Shown here one piece after another: positions 57,905-64,000 of a DNA stretch of 64,000 nucleotides. Each line of letters starts with the position of its first letter. The first letter of the stretch is position 1. Below the pieces are notes generated by a model that was given only the letters and a program-made list of their open reading frames with translations, did not search any database and had not been told where the DNA came from. The stretch covers positions 17,121 through 81,120 of the forward strand of contig JANQMU010000056.1 of the NCBI GenBank assembly GCA_028279875.1, read 5' to 3'. The translations under genes were made by a program, and so were the position numbers. Origin of the DNA: Rhizobiaceae bacterium (GTDB lineage: Bacteria > Pseudomonadota > Alphaproteobacteria > Rhizobiales > Rhizobiaceae).

Positions 57905-58990
57905 TCACCGGTTTGCCGAATGGGTGACGGCGCGCTGCAACGCGAACATCAGCCGGTCGAGCAGGAAACCGATCAGGCCGATGGTCAGCACCGCCACCAT
58001 GATTTTCGCCAGCGACTGGGACGACCCGTTCTGGAATTCATCCCAGACGAATTTCCCAAGGCCCGGATTCTGCGCCAGCATCTCGGCGGCGATGAGCACC
58101 ATCCAACCGACGCCAAGCGACAGCCGGAGCCCGGTAAAGATCAGCGGCAGCGCCGATGGCAGAACCAGCTTGGTAATGGTTTTTGCGGTTGGCAGTTGCA
58201 GGACGCGGCCGACATTCATCAGGTCCTTGTCGACCGATGCCACCCCGAGAGCGGTGTTGATCAGCGTCGGCCAGAGCGAGCACAGCGTCACCGTCACCGC
58301 CGATATGACGAGCGACTTCGGCAGAAGGTCGGTCGGATCGGTATAGAGCGCGGAGACCACCATCGTCACGATAGGCAGCCATGCCAGCGGAGAAACCGGC
58401 TTGAAGATCTGAACGAGCGGATTGATGGCGCCGTTGAAATTTCCCCAAAGGCCCGACGCAATGCCGAGCGGAACCGCGATGACAGTGGCGATGAGGAAAC
58501 CGAGACCGACGGTAAACAGGGATGTGACGATCTGGTCGAGATAGGTCGGCTTGCCGGTATATTTGCGGTGTTTGACCTTGTCAGACTTGCCGGCGGCAAC
58601 CAGTTTTACGTTGCGTTCATCCTGTCGCTGATAGAAGGCCACCGCCTTCTGGCGCTCGGCGCGGTGGTCCTCAAGAAGATTGAGCGCCTGTTCAAAGACC
58701 TGTACGGGGCCCGGAATGGCTCCGAGGGATGTCTGAACCTGCGGCGCCAGAACACCCCAGGCAACGAGAAACGCGCCGATGCCGAGCAGCGGATAAAGCA
58801 GGGCCTTCTTGAGTTCCGTCAACTGCTCACGCGGATTGTCACCGGCCGCGATCTTCAGCAGGGGAACAAGGAATGCAAATCCAAGCGCATCCAGCCAACC
58901 GCTCGCCCGGTTGATCAGGGAAAAGAGCTTTTCACGTTTTTTGCCGTCATCCGGTCCGGATAGGGCGTCGCTGGCATCGGCCATGGTCAT
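57905..58990 (-). CDS. nrtB: nitrate ABC transporter permease
   Basis: 361 aa permease of the nitrate/sulfonate/taurine group. The N-terminal 60 residues are a polar cytoplasmic extension, one span follows near 65-82, then a periplasmic loop with ERQKAVAFYQRQDERN. The core has SLFTVGLGFLIATVIAVPLGI and the EAA-type segment VDKDLMNVGRVLQLP. Works with NrtA and the double ATPase 10 nt downstream. Confidence 0.94.
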   Translation of the reverse strand: MTMADASDALSGPDDGKKREKLFSLINRASGWLDALGFAFLVPLLKIAAGDNPREQLTELKKALLYPLLGIGAFLVAWGVLAPQVQTSLGAIPGPVQVFEQALNLLEDHRAERQKAVAFYQRQDERNVKLVAAGKSDKVKHRKYTGKPTYLDQIVTSLFTVGLGFLIATVIAVPLGIASGLWGNFNGAINPLVQIFKPVSPLAWLPIVTMVVSALYTDPTDLLPKSLVISAVTVTLCSLWPTLINTALGVASVDKDLMNVGRVLQLPTAKTITKLVLPSALPLIFTGLRLSLGVGWMVLIAAEMLAQNPGLGKFVWDEFQNGSSQSLAKIMVAVLTIGLIGFLLDRLMFALQRAVTHSANR

Positions 58991-59065
58991 GGGTCCTCGG
59001 TGAAAATCCTGTCGAGATGGGTGGGTGGTTCCCGGCCGGCAAAGCAGCCGGCCAAGGAAGGGCGC

Positions 59066-60466
59066 TCAGCCGCCGACCACCTCGTTGCTTTCGATTTGCT
59101 GGCCGGTCTTGAGACCGATGGCGAGCGAATCGATGTACGCGTTCGGCGAGCGGCCGTCATAGGTGACGTCGTCGATAAAGTCCGATGTCGGCTCTCGATA
59201 TCCGTCGGTGTCCCAGGGAAAATCGGCCTCGTCGACGAGGTCTTCGTCGACCAGATGTCGGGCGGCCTCGAGATAGATATCCGGACGGTAAACGGACTTC
59301 GCCACCTCGTGATACCAGGCGTCGTCCTTGTGATCCGCGATCTGCCCCCACCGGCGCATCTGCGTCAGGTACCAGATGGCATCGGAGTAATAGGGATATG
59401 TCGCATAGTAGCGGTAGAACACGTTGAAATCGGGCACCGCGCGCTTGTCGCCCTTTTCGTACTCGAATGTCCCGGTCATTGAATTGGCGATGACCTCCGC
59501 GTCGGCCCCGACATACTCCGATCGGGCGAGAATCTGCACGGCTTCCTCGCGATTCGCGTTGTCATTCTCATCCAGCCATTTCGCCGCACGGATCAGCGCC
59601 TTCGTAATGGCAAGGGTGGTGTTCGGATTTTCCTCGGTGAAGGCCCTTGTAAGACCGAAGACCTTTTCGGGATTGTTTTTCCAGATCTCGTAGTCGGTGA
59701 TAACCGGAACGCCGATCCCCTTGAATACGGCCTGCTGGTTCCAGGGTTCACCGACGCAATATCCATAGATCGTTCCGGCCTCGAGGGTCGCCGGCATTTG
59801 TGGCGGCGGCGTCACGGACAACAGGGCCTGCGCCTGGATCTGCCCCGAAACATCGGTGGGCGAGTAGAAGCCCGGATGGATGTCGCCCGATGCCAGCCAG
59901 TAGCGCAGTTCATAATTGTGGGTGGAGACGGGAAAGACCATGCCCATATTGAAGGGCCGGCCCTCATCGATGAACGCCTCAACAACGGGCTTCAGCGCGC
60001 TGGCCTTGATCGGGTGGACCGGTTTTCCATCCTCCGAGTGCGGAATATTGGGCTTCATCAGCGCCCAGATCTCGTTTGAGACCGTGATGCCGTTGCCGTT
60101 GAGGTCCATCGAGAAGGGCGTGACGATATGCGCCTTGGTGCCGAAGCCGATGGTCGCCGCCAGGGGCTGGCCGGCCAGCATATGGGCTCCGTCCAGTTCC
60201 CCGGTGATGACCCGGTCGAGCAGGACTTTCCAGTTGGCCTGCGGCTCAAGTGTCACGAACAGACCCTCGTCTTCGAAATAGCCCAGCTCCCTGGCGACGG
60301 CCAAGGGCGCCATATCGGTCAGTTTTATGAACCCGAATTTCAGTTCATCCTTTTCTACATCCAAAATCTCGGCCTGCGCGGCCGGCGTGCCGAAGACGGC
60401 AAAGGCGGCAAGCCCGATGCCGAGGAAGAGCCGGCGGACCGCCGGCAGGTTTGATTGTCCGTTCAT
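59066..60466 (-). CDS. nrtA: nitrate ABC transporter substrate-binding protein
   Basis: 466 aa from the ATG at 60466 with GGAG 6 nt upstream. A Sec signal precedes the AQA cleavage motif ([18 protein letters not shown]). The mature chain resembles Nrt[54 protein letters not shown] and [14 protein letters not shown]. It captures nitrate or nitrite in the periplasm. It is the first gene after the sigma-54 promoter and terminator leader. Confidence 0.95.
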   Translation of the reverse strand: MNGQSNLPAVRRLFLGIGLAAFAVFGTPAAQAEILDVEKDELKFGFIKLTDMAPLAVARELGYFEDEGLFVTLEPQANWKVLLDRVITGELDGAHMLAGQPLAATIGFGTKAHIVTPFSMDLNGNGITVSNEIWALMKPNIPHSEDGKPVHPIKASALKPVVEAFIDEGRPFNMGMVFPVSTHNYELRYWLASGDIHPGFYSPTDVSGQIQAQALLSVTPPPQMPATLEAGTIYGYCVGEPWNQQAVFKGIGVPVITDYEIWKNNPEKVFGLTRAFTEENPNTTLAITKALIRAAKWLDENDNANREEAVQILARSEYVGADAEVIANSMTGTFEYEKGDKRAVPDFNVFYRYYATYPYYSDAIWYLTQMRRWGQIADHKDDAWYHEVAKSVYRPDIYLEAARHLVDEDLVDEADFPWDTDGYREPTSDFIDDVTYDGRSPNAYIDSLAIGLKTGQQIESNEVVGG

Positions 60467-60517
60467 TTCTTTCTCCGGATGGGCCGGTGGGAGGTCCGAA
60501 CCCATCGTCTGTTGATC

Positions 60518-60583
60518 AAAAAAAGCTGCCAGCCGGACAATGCGATCGATCATGTCGAATGCGCATGTCCGCCTGGCAGCTTT
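60518..60583 (-). terminator. intrinsic terminator in the nrtA leader (NasT-controlled)
   Basis: Two 18-nt arms (60522-60539 and 60566-60583) are complementary with one mismatch: AAAGCTGCCAG.CGGACA against TGTCCG.CTGGCAGCTTT on the minus strand, with further ATGCG/CGCAT pairing in the loop. Seven T residues end the stem on the minus strand. It lies upstream of the nrtA start, so transcription must pass it, the hallmark of an antitermination-controlled leader. Confidence 0.9.
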
Positions 60584-60588
60584 GCCGT

Positions 60589-60630
60589 GGCGCCCTTCGT
60601 TGGACGCCTTGTTATGGTCCCCTCTGGACC
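60589..60630 (-). ncRNA. ANTAR two-hairpin antitermination element
   Basis: On the minus strand the first hairpin is GGTCC-AGAGG-GGACC (60616-60630) and the second GGCGTCC-AACGAA-GGGCGCC (60589-60608), with a 7-nt linker. Both loops have A in position 1 and G in position 4, the ANTAR signature. The second has a perfect hexaloop; the first closes to five bases. Binding of NasT would stop terminator formation when nitrate is present. Confidence 0.82.
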
Positions 60631-60642
60631 TGCCTAAGAAAA

Positions 60643-60659
60643 AGCAAGCTCCGTGCCAA
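60643..60659 (-). promoter_or_regulatory. sigma-54 promoter of the nitrate operon
   Basis: Minus-strand TTGGCACG-GAGC-TTGCT matches the -24/-12 consensus TGGCAC-N5-TTGC exactly. The predicted start is near 60632, just before the ANTAR hairpins. So expression needs RpoN with an activator (NtrC is the usual one; its site was not recognised here). Confidence 0.88.
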
Positions 60660-60768
60660 CTTTCAACCAAAAAATATTATCTTTATAAATCAATATCTTA
60701 TATTGACTTTTTGCGATTATGAAATCAAACCGACCCTTGAGCGATTGATCAAGAATGATGCGCTCGGA

Positions 60769-61998
60769 CTATTTTTTATGCAGTGCAGCATTTCGGTTCA
60801 GATAGTCTTCGATCCTGTCCGGATCGAAAACGGCACCGTCGAAAAACCCGTCCGGGCCACCGATGGCTGCCTCCGCCGAGGCATGGAAGCGGGATCGCGC
60901 CGTCGCGCCTTCCACCTTGCTGTTGCCGACGGGCATCGCGACATCCAGCGGAGCCAGCGCCGAACGATACAGGTCCGGCCGGTAGCTCGACTGCGCGATC
61001 CCGACTTGGGCCGGATCGAATTCCACCTGCCCCCACCGCACCATCTGGCTGTAAAACCACAGCGCATGGCTCTGCCAGGGAAACGTGGCTGCGCGTGCGA
61101 AGGGAAGGAAAAAATCGTCGATGGGCACGACCGACTGCTGATCGACCGCAATCGCTCCGCTCAGGGCCGGTGCGATCAGCCGTTCCGATTGCCCGATATA
61201 GTCGGACCTTGAAAGGATGCGCGCCAGTTTGATCCGGTTTTCCGGCAGCCCGCACCATTCCGCCGCGCGATAAAGCGCGCGCAGCAGGCGGTCGAGCCGC
61301 CCGGCATTCGCGTCAGCCCACTCCGCCCGCACGCCCAGCACCTTTTCGGGGCTCGATTTCCAGATGGCCGCCTTGACGGTCGCAATGCGGCCCTGTCCAC
61401 GGACGACCGCAACGGTGTTCCACGGCTCGCCGACGCAAAATCCATCAATTCGTTTCGACAGCAGCGCGTCGGGCATCAAGGGCGGCGGCACGATGACGAT
61501 GTCAACGTCTCGCTGCGGATCTATTCCACTTGCGGCCAGCCAGTAGCGAAGTTCGAAATTGTGTCCCGAATGCGGATGAACCACAGCCAGTTGCAGGCGT
61601 TTCAGGCCACGCGCCGCCCGTTCTGATATGACCGTCCGAAGCGCCTTGCCGACGGACCGGGGATCGGTCGCCTGCCCCGCTCCGGCCGCTTCCATCTGCT
61701 GCCAAAGCGAAACGTCGACAGTCACCGCATTGCCGCCAAGGCCCAGCGTCATCGGCGCAATCAGCGGCAGGGCCAGCGGTGTCAGTCCAAGGTTGCACGC
61801 CACCGGCATGGGCGCCAGCATATGCGCCGCATCGAAATGACCGACGGCCATGCGGTCGCGAATATTCGCCCAGGAGGATTCCCGGATCAGATGCAGCGCG
61901 AGCCCTTCATCCTCGGTGAAGCCGCATTCCCTGGCAGCGACGAGGATGGCGCTGTCGGTCAGCGGCAAAAACCCCGCCGTGATTGGGTCAAGAGCCAA
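60769..61998 (-). CDS. nasS: nitrate/nitrite sensor protein NasS
   Basis: 409 aa NrtA-like protein without a signal peptide (starts MALDPITAGFLPLTDSAIL), as expected of a cytosolic sensor. It keeps the NrtA pattern HSGHNFELRYWLAASGI and GFCVGEPWNTV. NasS holds NasT when nitrate is absent and releases it when nitrate or nitrite binds. Its start overlaps nasT by 11 nt. Confidence 0.93.
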   Translation of the reverse strand: MALDPITAGFLPLTDSAILVAARECGFTEDEGLALHLIRESSWANIRDRMAVGHFDAAHMLAPMPVACNLGLTPLALPLIAPMTLGLGGNAVTVDVSLWQQMEAAGAGQATDPRSVGKALRTVISERAARGLKRLQLAVVHPHSGHNFELRYWLAASGIDPQRDVDIVIVPPPLMPDALLSKRIDGFCVGEPWNTVAVVRGQGRIATVKAAIWKSSPEKVLGVRAEWADANAGRLDRLLRALYRAAEWCGLPENRIKLARILSRSDYIGQSERLIAPALSGAIAVDQQSVVPIDDFFLPFARAATFPWQSHALWFYSQMVRWGQVEFDPAQVGIAQSSYRPDLYRSALAPLDVAMPVGNSKVEGATARSRFHASAEAAIGGPDGFFDGAVFDPDRIEDYLNRNAALHKK

Positions 61999-62596
61999 TA
62001 TCCCCGCCTCCCTCGAGCATTGCCGCGGTCATGATCAAACTCTGGGCGATATCCGCAATTTTCCGGTTCTGATTCATCGCCGTGGTTCGAAGCAGGCTGT
62101 AGGCAGCCTCTTCAGACAGGCCGCGTGTCCTCATCAACACGCCTTTCGCCCGCTCCACCACTTTCCGGCCCTCAAGTTCATGGCGCGTCCGTTCAAGCTC
62201 GAGCGACATGCGCGTATAGGCGTTGAAGCGGCTGATGGCCATGTCGAGGATCGGCTTGACCCGCTCCTGCCGCAGCCCGTCGACCACATAGGCGGAAACG
62301 CCGGCATCAATCGCCGCCTCCATCGAGGCCTTGTCCGAATGGCCGACAAACATCGCGATCGGCCGTTTGACGGCCCGCGACAATTGGAAAATATTCTCAA
62401 GCATGTCCCGATTGGGGTTTTCCAGGTCGATCACGATGACATCGGGTTCGGTATCCGCGATGCACCGCGCGACTCCAGTGACGTCATGGATGATCGTCAC
62501 CTGGCAATGTCCGGCCTCACGCAGCCCGGCCTCGATGATGGAAGCACGCACGCGGTCTTCATCAATGACAAGAATGGCAAGCGGATCCGATGTCAT
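61988..62596 (-). CDS. nasT: ANTAR-domain nitrate response regulator NasT
   Basis: 202 aa. The pseudo-receiver begins LAILVIDEDRVR and has VIVIDLENPN. The C-terminal ANTAR RNA-binding helices follow (ERAKGVLMRTRGLSEEAAY, LLRTTAMNQNRKIADIAQS). It binds the leader hairpins at 60589-60630 and prevents termination. The ATG at 62596 starts the domain; there is no clear ribosome site, and a further Met six codons upstream is an alternative. Confidence 0.94.
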   Translation of the reverse strand: MTSDPLAILVIDEDRVRASIIEAGLREAGHCQVTIIHDVTGVARCIADTEPDVIVIDLENPNRDMLENIFQLSRAVKRPIAMFVGHSDKASMEAAIDAGVSAYVVDGLRQERVKPILDMAISRFNAYTRMSLELERTRHELEGRKVVERAKGVLMRTRGLSEEAAYSLLRTTAMNQNRKIADIAQSLIMTAAMLEGGGDIGS

Positions 62597-62946
62597 AGTC
62601 GATTTTTTGCACATGCGAAGTAATGGTGCAATGCACAATATTATGACAAGGCCGCGGCATGCGCAAAAAATAGTCACCGCAAAAGCGGTCGATGAAGGAA
62701 AACGGCGTGGTGAAGACCTGTCGGTCATCATGATTGCCGATCAGCAATCCCGGTTGGAGGTTTCCTTGGAGGCGGCTTGGTCCCAGCATCTGTCGCAGGG
62801 CGCGGTAATTGGCCTCAAATGGGTGTCGGTCGCGGTGCAGATCACCACCGCGTCGATGTCGTCGGCAGTCTCGATGCCCGCGAGCGTGCGTCCGGCGCAT
62901 CTATGGCTCCTACCTTGCGGCGGACCCTATTTTCATATTGCTTTTC
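62597..62946. other. nasT upstream region with a decayed gene piece
   Basis: 350 bp without an intact gene. Close to nasT are the inverted repeat TTGCAC-N13-GTGCAA (62607-62631) and the overlapping palindrome GTGCA-A-TGCAC (62626-62636). The right part holds the Gfo/Idh/MocA relic (62819-62936). No promoter can be named. Confidence 0.45.
62819..62936 (-). pseudogene. remnant of a Gfo/Idh/MocA-family oxidoreductase gene
   Basis: After the ABC ATPase stop, a start-like ATGAAAATAGGG at 62936 encodes MKIG, the usual beginning of Gfo/Idh/MocA enzymes, then hits stop codons. In another frame, minus-strand codons ending at 62819 encode LAGIETADDIDAVVICTATD TH, matching the conserved strand around residues 60-80 of these dehydrogenases. 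The middle of the N-terminal domain and the whole rest are missing. It was probably a sugar or inositol dehydrogenase belonging to the adjacent sugar importer. Confidence 0.55.
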
Positions 62947-63726
62947 TCAGACGGTTCCTCCGAGTGATCCTTCGAGTTGAGCGAGTTCCTTTCCGCCTGC
63001 CATGAGGTCCTGGAGTTCTTCGGGGTTGATCTCGCCGCGTCTGGCCGTGCCCAGCGTCTGGCCCCGGTTGAGCACCGTGAACCGGTCGCCCACCGCCATG
63101 GCGTGTCTGACATTATGCGAGATGAAGACAACGCCGATACCGGCCTTGCGCACCTTGTCGATCGTCGCCAGCACGTTCGAGGTCTGTCTGACCCCGAGTG
63201 CCGAGGTCGGCTCGTCAAGGATCAGCACCTTCGCTCCGAAGTAGACCGCCCGTGAGATCGCCACCGTCTGCCGCTCGCCGCCCGACAGCGTGCCCACCGC
63301 CTGGCCCGGCTCGCGCAGATGGATCCCCATCTTCCCCATCTCCTCCATCGTCACCCTGTTCGCCTTGTCGAAATCGATGAACTTCAAAGGACCGACGGAT
63401 CTGAGCGGCTCACGACCCATCCAGAAGTTGCGCGTCACCGACATCAGCGGGATCATCGCCAGGTCCTGATACACCGTCGCAATGCCCGCATCGATCGCAT
63501 CGCGCGCCGTCGAAAACACAGTCTCCTTGCCATCGATGAAGATCTGTCCGCGCGTCGGCTTGTGCACCCCCGACATCGTCTTGATGAAGGTCGACTTGCC
63601 CGCCCCATTGTCGCCCAGAAGGCAGTGGCACTCGCCGGCATTGACACTTACCGACACCCCGTTCAGCGCAATCACCGACCCGAAATGCTTCTCGATGTTC
63701 TTCAGCTCTATCAGTGGCGTGCTCAT
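62947..63726 (-). CDS. sugar ABC transporter ATP-binding protein (FrcA/RbsA-like, single NBD)
   Basis: 259 aa with Walker [11 protein letters not shown]-loop VYQDLAMIP, signature LSGGERQ, Walker [13 protein letters not shown] and H-loop ISHNVR. Ribose-type ATPases such as RbsA have two NBDs; the FrcA type has one, as here. The [14 protein letters not shown] [10 protein letters not shown] segment is typical. It is 1 nt from the permease gene. Substrate is likely a pentose, hexose or polyol. Confidence 0.92.
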   Translation of the reverse strand: MSTPLIELKNIEKHFGSVIALNGVSVSVNAGECHCLLGDNGAGKSTFIKTMSGVHKPTRGQIFIDGKETVFSTARDAIDAGIATVYQDLAMIPLMSVTRNFWMGREPLRSVGPLKFIDFDKANRVTMEEMGKMGIHLREPGQAVGTLSGGERQTVAISRAVYFGAKVLILDEPTSALGVRQTSNVLATIDKVRKAGIGVVFISHNVRHAMAVGDRFTVLNRGQTLGTARRGEINPEELQDLMAGGKELAQLEGSLGGTV

Positions 63727-63727
63727 C

Positions 63728-64000
63728 TCAGCGCTCCCCCGTGATCGTGCGACGGATATAGGTGTTGAGGATCACCGCAAGCAGCAGGATCACGCCCAGG
63801 AACACCCTGAACAGCGAACTCTCCACCCCGGCAAAGAACAGGCCCTGCTGCACCACCCCGAAGATCAGCGCCCCAAGCGCCGCTCCGATCACCGAGCCAT
63901 AGCCCCCCGTCAGCAACGCCCCGCCGATCACCACCGAGATGATCGCCTCGAACTCCTTCAAGAGGCCCCGGTCCGCAGCAGCCGAGCCGAACTCGATCAC
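63728..64000 (-). CDS. sugar ABC transporter permease, C-terminal part (runs off the window)
   Basis: The last 90 residues of a ribose/fructose-type permease: [20 protein letters not shown] is the conserved membrane-loop segment, followed by [17 protein letters not shown] and the last hydrophobic span. The start is outside the window. It forms a transporter with the ATPase at 62947. Confidence 0.88.
   Translation of the reverse strand: MIEFGSAAADRGLLKEFEAIISVVIGGALLTGGYGSVIGAALGALIFGVVQQGLFFAGVESSLFRVFLGVILLLAVILNTYIRRTITGER

Noticed and set aside
60660..60768. NtrC enhancer site upstream of the sigma-54 promoter
   Set aside because: The region is AT-rich and has no GCAC-N5-TGGTGC-like sequence; the activator site may lie further upstream within nasS.
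62562..62900. 112-codon minus-strand frame upstream of nasT as an intact gene
   Set aside because: It overlaps the nasT start and reads the wrong frame of the Gfo/Idh/MocA fragment; its sequence is Cys/His/Arg-rich with no domain.

Overview
The window is GC-rich, densely packed DNA from an alphaproteobacterium, most likely of the Hyphomicrobiales or a neighbouring order (inferred from gene content, not tested). The basis is a PccR/ScfR-type regulator beside propionyl-CoA carboxylase, a PcaQ-like LysR next to pca genes, Zur with znuCB, a NasST-controlled nitrate cluster and many ABC and TRAP importers. Most genes lie on the minus strand in long runs with 4-nt ATGA or GTGA overlaps. No tRNA, rRNA, CRISPR array, insertion sequence or phage gene was seen.

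Region 1 (1-13546) is the least familiar part. A promoter region at 11573-11682 carries two LacI-type palindromes. Leftward it reads an apparent 12-gene run: ABC ATPase, solute-binding protein, two permeases, a SnoaL-like protein, a HisD-like dehydrogenase, a double SnoaL protein, an SDR, a LacI-family regulator, another double SnoaL protein, a MetE-like methyltransferase and the start of an alpha/beta hydrolase. Rightward it reads a further double SnoaL protein and an amidohydrolase. It looks like an uptake and catabolic system for a small carbohydrate-like compound; the substrate is unknown.

Region 2 (13564-21830) is propionyl-CoA assimilation: pccB, pccA, an aldo/keto reductase and methylmalonyl-CoA mutase, with divergent pccR and TTGCAAA-like sites at the pccR start. 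Region 3 (21842-29264) is a TRAP transporter with two enlarged membrane subunits, divergent from a Cache-type sensor kinase and a LuxR-type response regulator. Then come cysQ and a zinc block (zur, znuB, znuC) with a clear Zur box. Opposite znuC lies a Tat-signal protein that resembles the alanyl-tRNA synthetase catalytic core.

Region 4 (33495-43916) is a Dpp-type peptide ABC importer mixed with a cytosolic gamma-glutamyltransferase, a polysaccharide-deacetylase-family enzyme, an SDR and a GntR regulator; an archaeal-type Asp-semialdehyde-dehydrogenase homologue is divergent. Region 5 (43957-49666) is the protocatechuate branch of the beta-ketoadipate pathway (pcaC, H, G, I, J, F) with divergent pcaQ; pcaB and pcaD are absent.

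Region 6 (49694-62596) is assimilatory nitrate reduction: nasT, nasS, nrtA, nrtB, a fused double ATPase, nirB, nirD, nasA and a truncated siroheme synthase. Between nasS and nrtA are a sigma-54 promoter, a two-hairpin ANTAR leader and a long intrinsic terminator, which together make a readable NasT antitermination switch. The right edge (62597-64000) holds a decayed Gfo/Idh/MocA gene fragment and the ATPase and partial permease of a ribose/fructose-type ABC importer.
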